From contig JBCDAU010000009.1 of assembly GCA_039185015.1 (NCBI GenBank), positions 87,806 to 151,805 on the forward strand: a stretch of DNA of 64,000 bases. The letters run 5' to 3'. A program made the translations under genes and the position numbers. Positions 24,695 through 32,514 of the stretch are shown piece by piece. Each line of letters starts with the position of its first letter. Position 1 is the first letter of the stretch. Under the pieces are notes generated by a model. That model had not been told where the DNA came from, did not search any database, and worked only from the letters and a program-made list of their open reading frames with translations. This DNA is from JBCBSZ01 sp039185015. Its GTDB lineage: Bacteria > Actinomycetota > Acidimicrobiia > Acidimicrobiales > Poriferisodalaceae.

Positions 24695-26602
24695 ATGAGG
24701 ATCGACTCCGTCCAGGGACCGGTGCTGTCCGGCATCGAGCTCACCGACCAACGTCGGCTCCAGCTCGTCCGCCCGGCTGATCCGACGAACCACCATCTGC
24801 TGTTCGAGGACTCGGTCGGCATCGAGGTGACCTCGCCGTCCGCCCACGCGGTCGGTCGGCTGCCGTTCGGCGTCTGGGTGCCCGCCGGTCTGCCCTACAC
24901 CGTGAGCTCGAAGGGCAAGGTGTGGGTGACGCACTTCGACGCGACCTCATGCCCCGCCGGCTGGGGGCGGTTCCGCCGGGTCCACCTCGACGCCGAGGTG
25001 CCGGCGATCCTCCGGCGCCTGCATCGCTCGCCTGTCGGTCCATGGGTGGCGGAGCGGGCCTCGATGGTCGTGGACCACCTCACCGACGCCATGATCACGA
25101 TCGGGGAGGTCGTCCCGCTGCCCGAAGACCCACGGGCACGAGCGGTCGCCCAATCGCTGATCCGCGATCCGGCCGACAGCCGGTCGCTCGCCGCCTGGGC
25201 AGCGGAGGTCGGCGCCAGCGAGAGCAGCCTGCGACAGCTCTTCCGATCCGAGACCGGGATGGGGTTCGCCCGCTGGCGGTTCCAGATCCGCATGGGTCTG
25301 GCCACACGACTGCTGCTCGAGCCCGGCACCTCGGTGGCCGCGGTAGCTCGCCGCTGCGGCTACAGCACGACCGAGGCGTTCAGCCGCGCCTTCAAGGCCG
25401 AGGTCGGTCTCGCACCGACGCAGTTCGTCGCCGCACCACCGGCCGAGACGGCCGCGATCCCGAAACGATCAGCACTCGTGTCGGAACGATCAACTCTGCC
25501 CTCACGGCGTCTCCTAGACCTGGCTCTCGACGAACGGACGCTCCAGGGGGACGACATGGCGAGGCCATCCATCCGGGCGGCGCTGCTGGTGACGGCTGCG
25601 CTCCTCGTGATCGCGGCATGTGGCGACAGCGACGACACGACCGACGCCGACGGCGCCTCGGCGAGCCCGGAGACCGAGCCGTCCGAGACCACGGCCACCT
25701 CGTCCCCCGACACGACGACCACAGCAGGAGACACCGTGATCGTCACCGATGGCCTCGGTAACGAGGTCGAGATCCCGGGACAGCCGCTGCGGGTCGCGGC
25801 GCTCGACCTGTTCACCGCAACGCACCTGCTCGAGCTCGGCCTCAACCCACCGATCACGCCGATCCCGGACCTGGAGTGGATCGGCGGCCAGGAGAACCTC
25901 GACGCCTGGGTCGCCATGGGGTTCGACCCCGACCTCGTCGAGTTCGAGACCGTTCCCTTCGGCGGCGAGATCAACGTCGAGGGGATCGCCGCCGCGCGCC
26001 CCGACCTGATCGTCGGGCAACCGTCGTTCATCGGCGAGGCGCTCGACCCGCTCTCCGAGCTGGCGCCGGTCGTGCTGTGGGAGTCGGGCCAGCTCACCGT
26101 CACCGGTCAGCTCCAGGCCGTCGCGGACCTCGTCGGGCAGGGGGATCGGGCGTCGGAGCTGATCGCGTCCTTCGACGAGCGCTTGGCGGCGCTTGCCGAG
26201 GACATCGACGTCGAGTCGATCGCGATCATCGACAACAACAACTACGACGGCCAGTTCTACGTGTACGGCGAGGGCGGCGGGATCACCAACGACTGGGCCC
26301 AGCGCCTCGGTATCCAGGTCGTGGCACCGACCGTCGACCTCGACGAGACCGGTGGCGCTTACGTCTCGACCGAGGTCGTCCCGTCGCTCGACGACGCCGA
26401 CGCCGTCGTGGTGTTCAGCGAGCCGCTCTACGGCGACCCCATGCTGGAAGACAGCCTCTTCCTGGCCCTCGACGCCGTCAACGCCGGACGCCTCTGCGAC
26501 GCGGGCGACTACAACCTGGCGATCGGCGTGCACAGCCTCGACGCCTACGCCGGCCAACTCGAAGAGGTGGCCCGCTGCCTCGGCGAGCTCGAGGCCGGCT
26601 GA
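24695..26602 (+). CDS. AraC regulator fused in frame to siderophore-type binding lipoprotein (copy 1)
   Basis: 635 aa in one uninterrupted frame. Residues ~1-130 resemble an AraC N-terminal sensor; ~146-247 is the two-helix-turn-helix AraC DNA-binding domain (SLAAWAAEVGASESSLRQLF; VAAVARRCGYSTTEAFSRAF). A 40-residue linker leads to Met288, where a lipoprotein signal peptide begins (lipobox VIAAC, Cys309), then a Thr/Ser-rich spacer and an Fe3+-siderophore/B12 binding-protein fold (PF01497-like; RVAALDLFTATHLLELGLNP; AAARPDLIVGQ). AGGGGG lies five bases before the Met288 codon (25556), so the lipoprotein may also be made alone. As read, the fusion would be a membrane-spanning sensor-regulator. 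B. subtilis Btr joins the same two domains but without a signal peptide between them. Confidence 0.75.
   Translation: MRIDSVQGPVLSGIELTDQRRLQLVRPADPTNHHLLFEDSVGIEVTSPSAHAVGRLPFGVWVPAGLPYTVSSKGKVWVTHFDATSCPAGWGRFRRVHLDAEVPAILRRLHRSPVGPWVAERASMVVDHLTDAMITIGEVVPLPEDPRARAVAQSLIRDPADSRSLAAWAAEVGASESSLRQLFRSETGMGFARWRFQIRMGLATRLLLEPGTSVAAVARRCGYSTTEAFSRAFKAEVGLAPTQFVAAPPAETAAIPKRSALVSERSTLPSRRLLDLALDERTLQGDDMARPSIRAALLVTAALLVIAACGDSDDTTDADGASASPETEPSETTATSSPDTTTTAGDTVIVTDGLGNEVEIPGQPLRVAALDLFTATHLLELGLNPPITPIPDLEWIGGQENLDAWVAMGFDPDLVEFETVPFGGEINVEGIAAARPDLIVGQPSFIGEALDPLSELAPVVLWESGQLTVTGQLQAVADLVGQGDRASELIASFDERLAALAEDIDVESIAIIDNNNYDGQFYVYGEGGGITNDWAQRLGIQVVAPTVDLDETGGAYVSTEVVPSLDDADAVVVFSEPLYGDPMLEDSLFLALDAVNAGRLCDAGDYNLAIGVHSLDAYAGQLEEVARCLGELEAG
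25464..25555 (+). promoter_or_regulatory. Direct repeats and ribosome site before internal lipoprotein start
   Basis: AACGATCA occurs at 25464-25471 and 25485-25492, 21 bases start to start, the two-helical-turn spacing typical of AraC half-sites. AGGGGG at 25545-25550 is a good ribosome site for the internal ATG 25556. Together they suggest separate, AraC-controlled production of the lipoprotein part; no convincing -10 box was found. Confidence 0.35.
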
Positions 26603-26648
26603 CGGCGCCGCTCCCTTGCTGCTCATCAGGTGCTGACCCGCCCTGACC

Positions 26649-26670
26649 TAGGGTGTTCAGCATGCTGAAC
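26649..26670 (+). promoter_or_regulatory. Perfect 16-bp palindrome over a promoter
   Basis: GTTCAGCATGCTGAAC (26655-26670) is a perfect palindrome directly after TAGGGT (26649-26654), a -10 box pointing at the second AraC-SBP gene. The predicted start of transcription falls inside the palindrome, so a bound repressor would block initiation. Confidence 0.6.
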
Positions 26671-26706
26671 GGTACGCTCCCACGATGGTCGCGGGGGCGA
26701 ACCTAG
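26662..26706 (+). CDS. Possible leaderless 14-codon leader ORF
   Basis: ATG seven bases after the TAGGGT box opens MLNGTLPRWSRGRT and stops at TAG (26704-26706), 64 bases before the proposed start of the second AraC-SBP gene. The position fits a leader peptide, but coding status is unproven. Confidence 0.25.
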   Translation: MLNGTLPRWSRGRT

Positions 26707-26770
26707 GAACAGCAGCTGCGCTCAGCGACCGCCGGTGCAACGAGGTCGGTCCGACCGTTCGGGAAGATCC

Positions 26771-28780
26771 GTGACGGCGATCCCGGTCGCGACGGGTTCG
26801 ACCAGTCCATCGGAAGTCATCCACGCTCCGTTCGTCGTCGCTGACCTGGCGATCACCCGGCTCGGTTCGCCGTATCGCCAGTCGCGAGCGTTGCCACGCC
26901 TCGATCCCGATCAACACAGCCTTCTGTGGGCAGACTCGGGCAGGGTGCACGTCCGCATCGAGGGTCGATCGATGGTGCTGCATCGCACCCTCGTCGCCTG
27001 GGTACCGAGCGGCGTCGGGCACGTCGCGAGCGGAGTCGCCGATCTGGGCATCGCCCGTTTCGCTCGGTCGCCTTCGACGCCTCTGTACGGCCAGCCCGCG
27101 CTCGTGCTGGTCGACCCGGTCGTCGTCCCCGCGCTCGGTTTCGTCGCCCGAGGACCTCATCGACCGGGCGCCGCCGAGCTGCTGGCGGTTGCGGTCGAGC
27201 AGCTACGAGCTGGCATGGAGCGTTCGGACCCCGTCCTCCCTCTGCCCGTCGATCCGGGTGCGCGAGCTGTGGCCGAGCGACTGCTCACCGATCCGAGCGA
27301 CCAGCGAGGCGTCGGTGCCTGGGCCCTCGTGGCGCGCTGCAGCGAGCGCACGTTGCGACGCCGCTTCGACGACGAGACGGGTCTGCCGTTCGCCGCCTGG
27401 CGCCAGCAGGCCCGGCTCCGCCATGCGAGGGGACTCCTGGCAGACGGCGAGCCGGTCGACTCGGCCGCACGGCGATCCGGGTTCCGGTCGCGCGCAGCCT
27501 TCGCCCGATCGTTCAAGGCGGAGACCGGGATGACGCCGACCGAGTACGCGGCCCGACCGACCTCCGGCGAAGCGCAGTGGCCTGCAGAGCAACGGATCGG
27601 GCCGCCACTGCATCGCCACCGTCCCGAGACTTCCGAGATGGCATCGACCAGCGCTGCCGCGGAAGGACCGGACATGTTCTCCACCCGCCGACTCGCCACC
27701 GTCACCGTCGCCGTCGGGCTGCTCGCTACAGCGTGCGGCAGCGATGACGACGTCGGAGATGCGGCATCCTCGTCGAGCCCTGCCGCAACGACGGCGGAGA
27801 CCGCGAGCACCGACACGACGGGGACGAGCGGGTCGAACGCCGACAACGAGTCGGCCGTGCCGGAGACGACCGAGGCGACATTCCCCCGGACACTCATCGA
27901 CCCTGCAGGCAACGAGGTGACCATCGAGGCGCAGCCAGAGCGAGTCGTCGTTGCGGGCGACCGCTCGGAGCTCGACTACCTGCTCGCGTTGGGCGTCGTG
28001 CCCGTCCAGATCAGCACGAATCGTTTCTTGGAGGACACAGAGGTGTTCGACGGCGACTCGATCATGCCGTTCCAGCAGGAGGTGATCGACAGCTCCGACG
28101 TCGAGCTCGCAAAGGTGCGAGGTGTCGGTACGGATCCCACGGATCCCGAGGACATCCTTCCCGCCGACCCAGACCTCATCATCGGCTTCGAGTACCAGGT
28201 GGGGGATGCTCGGACGCAGCTCGAGGCGATCGCACCGGTCTTCACCTATGAGTTCTCGACCTGGCAGGACAACGTTCGCTCCCTCGGCGTCGCGCTCGGC
28301 CTCGATGACCGAGCGGAGCAACTGATCTCCGGCTGGGAGCAGCAACTCGCCGACGTGTTCGCCGACCTCGACGTACCCGAAGGGACGACCTACGCCTTCG
28401 TCGATGCTTACCCGCCCGAGGCGGCGCTGTACATCACGCCTGACGCTGGCTACGGACCGAACGTGCTGTTCGAGGCCGCAGGGTTCAGCCGCCTGGACAG
28501 CTACGACGAGATCGAGGACTTCACCGTCTCCTACGAGCGGGTCGACCTGCTCGACGACGCCGACGTGATCGTCTTCGTGGACTACGACCCCGATCCGACC
28601 CTCGCGCAGCAGTTCATCGATGATCCGATCGGTCAGTCGATCCCGGCTGTCGCGGATGGCCGGTACCTCATCCTGCAGCAGGGAGAGGCCGCCCAGGCGA
28701 TGGACCGCCTCTCTCCCATCAATCTCGAGGAGGCCGCCGGACCCGTGATCGAGGCGGCGGCGCTCGTCGCATCGAGGTGA
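26771..28780 (+). CDS. AraC regulator fused in frame to siderophore-type binding lipoprotein (copy 2)
   Basis: 669 aa from the GTG at 26771 (GGGAAGA upstream; an upstream GTG at 26735 is also open). AraC sensor-like N-terminus, HTH at ~162-262 (GVGAWALVARCSERTLRRRF; AARRSGFRSRAAFARSFKAETGMTP), linker containing AQWP, then Met302 starting a lipoprotein signal peptide (LLATAC, Cys322) and a PF01497-like binding domain (ERVVVAGDRSELDYLLALGV; ILPADPDLIIGFEYQVG). GGAAGGA sits six bases before the Met302 codon (27674). An inverted repeat GCAGTGGC-N22-GCCACTGC (27574-27611) lies in the linker. Stop is ten bases from the convergent copy 3. Confidence 0.75.
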   Translation: MTAIPVATGSTSPSEVIHAPFVVADLAITRLGSPYRQSRALPRLDPDQHSLLWADSGRVHVRIEGRSMVLHRTLVAWVPSGVGHVASGVADLGIARFARSPSTPLYGQPALVLVDPVVVPALGFVARGPHRPGAAELLAVAVEQLRAGMERSDPVLPLPVDPGARAVAERLLTDPSDQRGVGAWALVARCSERTLRRRFDDETGLPFAAWRQQARLRHARGLLADGEPVDSAARRSGFRSRAAFARSFKAETGMTPTEYAARPTSGEAQWPAEQRIGPPLHRHRPETSEMASTSAAAEGPDMFSTRRLATVTVAVGLLATACGSDDDVGDAASSSSPAATTAETASTDTTGTSGSNADNESAVPETTEATFPRTLIDPAGNEVTIEAQPERVVVAGDRSELDYLLALGVVPVQISTNRFLEDTEVFDGDSIMPFQQEVIDSSDVELAKVRGVGTDPTDPEDILPADPDLIIGFEYQVGDARTQLEAIAPVFTYEFSTWQDNVRSLGVALGLDDRAEQLISGWEQQLADVFADLDVPEGTTYAFVDAYPPEAALYITPDAGYGPNVLFEAAGFSRLDSYDEIEDFTVSYERVDLLDDADVIVFVDYDPDPTLAQQFIDDPIGQSIPAVADGRYLILQQGEAAQAMDRLSPINLEEAAGPVIEAAALVASR

Positions 28781-28790
28781 ACCGGCCCCG

Positions 28791-30689
28791 CTACCCGACG
28801 TCGTAGGAGGCGACGAGATCGTCGAGGCGGTCGGCGAGGAAGTCGGTGGCCAACGGGGTCCAGAACAGGATCGCCTGCGAGGTCGGTCGATCCAGGAGGC
28901 GGCCGTCACCGCGCTGCCAGACGTCGAGGCCCGTGAAGACCGGACTGTCGAGCAGCGCCGCCTCGTCGGCATCAGCGTTTCCCGGGTAGGGGGCGAGGTT
29001 CCACAGCCAGTCGGCCTCAAGCTCGCCGAAGTTCTCCTCGGCGACGTCGGTGTAGCCGAAGTCACCGGCCTCGAAGGAGTAGTCGCTCTTCACGTTGAAG
29101 CCAGCCGCCTCCAGGTGGTCGACGTCGTTGGCGACATCCACTCCACCGGGGTACACGGAGGCGTTGGTGCCCTCGAACTCGTAGCCGAAGATAACGCTGA
29201 TCTCGGAGTCGGGAGCCGAGACGGCACCGAGGAGCTGATCCAGGGCGCCGTCGACGATCTCGTCAGCGACCTCGGATCGGCCCGTGACTGCGCCGAGCAG
29301 TCGCAGGCGGTCGCCGGAGAGGTCGACCCCGTACTCGACGACGAGGACCGGAGCGATCTGCTCGAGATCGGCGATGGCGTCGACTTCATAGTCCATGGCC
29401 ACGATGAGGTCGGGCGCTCCGCCTGCGATCTCCTCGTAGTTCAGCGGGTAGGCGAAGTTCTCCATGGAGAAGCCCTGCTCGTCCATCTCGGCGATCTGCC
29501 ACGGGTTGAGCTCCTCGGCCGGATCGGAGGCGTAGCCGAGCGGATCGATGCCGAGCAGCATGAGCTCGTCCGGCACGTACCGCAGCGTCGTCACCATGAT
29601 GCGCTCAGGGGGAGCCTCCAGCGTCACGCTTCGTCCGGCAGCATCGGTGACGATGATCGGACCCGACGGCTCCGATGACGTTTCGGCCGTCTCGGCCGTC
29701 TCGGCACCATCGTTCTCCACCCCGGTGGTGACAGCTTCGGACGAGTCCGTGTCGCCGTCGCCGCACGCCGCAAGTAGCAAGACCGCCGCGGCTCCGATGA
29801 GCGATCCCCGCCATCCGTTCCCGACCATGTCGCCTCCATCCCGAAGAGCCTTCACAAGATCCGTCAAGGCATCCTCTCGGGCAGAGCGAGGTGGCGTTGG
29901 CCAATCGGACGACGGTTTCGGCCACTGGGCCGGACGCAAAGTCGACGGCGACTCGCGATCGGCGAGGTCGGTCAGGGTGAGCCCCACCTCGCTCTTGACC
30001 GCCCTGGCGAGCGCATCAGTGCTCAGGTAGCCCGACCGGGCGACGACGTCGGCGATCGGCCGGCCCGCCTCGAGCAGGTCGAGCGCTGCGTGCACTCGGA
30101 CTCGCGTGCGCCACTGCACGAACGTCTGGCCGGTCCCCGAGTGGAAGAGCCGCCGCAGCGTTCGCTCGCTCGCACCCACCTCACGGCCCCATCGGGGCAG
30201 GTCCCAGTCGATCGACGGGTCGTCGAGGAGCCGTTCGGCGACCGCTCTGGCTCGGGCGTCCTTCGGCAGGAGGACGGGGACCTGATGGGCGAGGAAGGCG
30301 TCGTGGAGCTCATCGATCACGACCGAGGCGATCTCGGTGCTCCACCGGCGATGTGGACGACGATGAAGGTCGAGCAGTAGCGGTCCAACCACATCGCCGA
30401 CCGCCAGTTGAACCCGCCTCGCCCACGCACCAGGGCAGCTCGCCGCCTCGAAGCGTCCCACCCACACCTGTCCCTCGGTCAGGATCCGATGCTCGGTGCG
30501 AGCCGGGACCCAGAACCCCACTGGATGCCGACACCCGACGATCGAGCTGCCGATTCGGACGCGGAACGACCCGTGGGCGGTCCACAGCAACTGGTGCTGG
30601 TCGACATTCACCAGTTCCGTCCCCACGACGGCGGGATCGAGCGTCTCGACCGAGGCAATCACGGGACCTTGCAACGAGACGATCGACAT
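28791..30689 (-). CDS. AraC regulator fused in frame to siderophore-type binding lipoprotein (copy 3)
   Basis: 632 aa. The N-terminus MSIVSLQGPVIASVETL parallels copy 1 (VQGPVLSGIEL). HTH domain ~165-245 (DLPRWGREVGASERTLRRLF; IADVVARSGYLSTDALARAV). The linker again contains AQWP. Met288 starts the lipoprotein signal peptide (LLLAAC, Cys309), exactly the residue numbers of copy 1. The binding domain follows (ERIMVTTLRYVPDELMLLGI; AGGAPDLIVAMDYEVDA). GGAGG lies four bases before the internal ATG (29828). The gene is downstream of the two ABC half-transporters on the same strand (58-base gap). The longer open frame upstream of 30689 is only a shadow of the ABC gene. Confidence 0.75.
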   Translation of the reverse strand: MSIVSLQGPVIASVETLDPAVVGTELVNVDQHQLLWTAHGSFRVRIGSSIVGCRHPVGFWVPARTEHRILTEGQVWVGRFEAASCPGAWARRVQLAVGDVVGPLLLDLHRRPHRRWSTEIASVVIDELHDAFLAHQVPVLLPKDARARAVAERLLDDPSIDWDLPRWGREVGASERTLRRLFHSGTGQTFVQWRTRVRVHAALDLLEAGRPIADVVARSGYLSTDALARAVKSEVGLTLTDLADRESPSTLRPAQWPKPSSDWPTPPRSAREDALTDLVKALRDGGDMVGNGWRGSLIGAAAVLLLAACGDGDTDSSEAVTTGVENDGAETAETAETSSEPSGPIIVTDAAGRSVTLEAPPERIMVTTLRYVPDELMLLGIDPLGYASDPAEELNPWQIAEMDEQGFSMENFAYPLNYEEIAGGAPDLIVAMDYEVDAIADLEQIAPVLVVEYGVDLSGDRLRLLGAVTGRSEVADEIVDGALDQLLGAVSAPDSEISVIFGYEFEGTNASVYPGGVDVANDVDHLEAAGFNVKSDYSFEAGDFGYTDVAEENFGELEADWLWNLAPYPGNADADEAALLDSPVFTGLDVWQRGDGRLLDRPTSQAILFWTPLATDFLADRLDDLVASYDVG

Positions 30690-30747
30690 CGGGCTAGCTT
30701 GCCGTAGAGCGGCGTATCGACGGCCACCCGGCTGGCGCTCGGAGCCT

Positions 30748-32514
30748 TCAGCCCGGCGGTGGTCCCCGCCGCGCACCCTGCCAGTGGCGCCACAGCTCGG
30801 CGTACTGACCCGCAGCACCGGCGAGCTGGGCGTGGGTCCCGTGCTCGACGAGCCGGCCGTGCTCGAGGACGGCGATGCGGTCGGCGTCTCGCGCCTGGGT
30901 GAGGCGATGGGCGATGACGATCGAGGTGCGCCCCGAGGCGACGCGGGCGAGCGCGTCGTCGAGCTGCCGTGCTGCGGTCGATCCGGCCTCGGCGGTGGCC
31001 TCGTCGAAGATGACCACACGAGCCGGCCGGAGGGCGACCCGGGCGAGCGCGAGCTGGTTGGCCTCGACCGCTGAGAGGGCGCGAGCGCCGTCGCCGACCT
31101 CGGCGTGGAGACCGTCGTCGAGGCGGTCGACCCAGCCGAGCGCGTCCACGGCGTCGAGCGCGCCCCGGAGCGCGGCCTCGTCGGCCTCGGGGTCGGCGAG
31201 GAGCAGGTTGTCGGCGATCGTGCCGCTGAACACGTAGGCGTCCTGGCTGACGAGGTTGACCGTGGTCCGCCACACGACGGGATGCAGCTCTCGGTGGCCG
31301 AGACCGCCGATGCGCAGCTCGCCGCCGGTCGGTGCGTCGATGCCGGCGACCAGGCGGGCGACGGTGGTCTTGCCCGCACCGCTCGGTCCGACGAGGGCCA
31401 TGCGGCACGCGTCGGGCACGTCGAGATCGACGTGATGGAGCACGGGATGGCCGGGCCGGTACTCGAAGCTCACCCCGGCGAGCGAGACCGAACCGTCGGC
31501 GGGCTGTTCGACGGTCTCCGGCGGATCGGGGACGGGTGCCTGGAGCACGCCGACGAGTCGGGCGAACGCGGCGGTCGCCTCCTGTGCGGTGTCGAGCAGA
31601 CCGAGGAGGCTGTTGAAGGGGTCGAAGAGCCGGTGGAAGTAGAGCGCTCCGGCCGTCGCCGTGCCGACCGTGATGGCGTCGGCCCGCACGGCGAAGAACC
31701 CCACCACGAGCACCGAGGCCAGACCGGTGAGCTCGGCGACGTTGAGGAACCCGAAGAACTTCGAGCGGATGCGGGCTGCGTGGAGGGCGGTGTCGTTGGC
31801 CTCGACCGAGCGATCGGCCACGTCAGTGGTGCGCCGGGGGCCCAGCCGCAGCGCGGTGATGGTGGGCGCTCCGGCGACGACCTCGGTGATGGTCCCCGTT
31901 CGCCGGCCGAGCGCGGTCCGCTCCTCCGCGTAGACCGGCGCCGATCGGCGGAGGTACCACCGGGTGGCGAGGACCTGCACGGGCAGCACGGCGAACCCGG
32001 CGAGTGCCAGGCGCCAGTCGAGGATGCCGAGGCCCACGACGGTCAGTCCGATGGCGAAGCCCGCGGCGACCAGCTCCGGTATGGCCTCGCGACTCGCTTC
32101 GGAGACGGCATCGACATCACCGCTCACCCGGGCGACCACGTCGCCGAGCCCCGCTGCCTCGACGTCGGCGAGCGGCAGGTGCAAGACGCGCTCGACGACG
32201 TCCTCGCGCACCTCGGCGAGCACGTGCTCTCCGAGGGAGGCGACTCGGACGATGGCGAGCGCGGTCAAGCCGGCCTGCGCGATCCCGGCGAGCAGGAGCC
32301 CGGCGGCCAGGAGGTCGATCCGAGAGGTCTCCGCTCCGTCGATCACCGCATCGACGATGCGCCCGAGCAGCGGCGGCACGAGCAGGCCGGCGATGGTGGC
32401 GCACACGGTGGCGAGCAGCGCGAGCGCGGTGCGAACCGGGCTCTGGCCCAGAAGACCGAGCAGCGCCCGTCGCGTCGCCGCGCCGTCGGCGACCGGCAGG
32501 AGCGCCTCGCTCAT
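30748..32514 (-). CDS. ABC half-transporter (exporter fold) with intact Walker motifs, degenerate signature
   Basis: 588 aa. Six-helix TMD (about 20-300), then an NBD: Walker A VGPSGAGKTTVARLV, Walker B ARVVIFDEATAEAGS, H-loop VIAHRL. The signature, normally LSGGQ, reads LSAVEANQLALARVAL. It overlaps the partner gene by four bases and must form a heterodimer with it: this subunit supplies the ATP-holding Walker A, the partner supplies LSGGQ. Exporter-fold siderophore importers (IrtAB, YbtPQ) have this architecture; import is inferred from the neighbouring binding proteins. Confidence 0.85.
   Translation of the reverse strand: MSEALLPVADGAATRRALLGLLGQSPVRTALALLATVCATIAGLLVPPLLGRIVDAVIDGAETSRIDLLAAGLLLAGIAQAGLTALAIVRVASLGEHVLAEVREDVVERVLHLPLADVEAAGLGDVVARVSGDVDAVSEASREAIPELVAAGFAIGLTVVGLGILDWRLALAGFAVLPVQVLATRWYLRRSAPVYAEERTALGRRTGTITEVVAGAPTITALRLGPRRTTDVADRSVEANDTALHAARIRSKFFGFLNVAELTGLASVLVVGFFAVRADAITVGTATAGALYFHRLFDPFNSLLGLLDTAQEATAAFARLVGVLQAPVPDPPETVEQPADGSVSLAGVSFEYRPGHPVLHHVDLDVPDACRMALVGPSGAGKTTVARLVAGIDAPTGGELRIGGLGHRELHPVVWRTTVNLVSQDAYVFSGTIADNLLLADPEADEAALRGALDAVDALGWVDRLDDGLHAEVGDGARALSAVEANQLALARVALRPARVVIFDEATAEAGSTAARQLDDALARVASGRTSIVIAHRLTQARDADRIAVLEHGRLVEHGTHAQLAGAAGQYAELWRHWQGARRGPPPG

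Noticed and set aside
30690..31379. Extension of AraC-SBP copy 3 by 230 codons
   Set aside because: This part is an out-of-frame shadow of the ABC half-transporter; MSIVSLQGPV at 30689 matches the N-terminus of copy 1.
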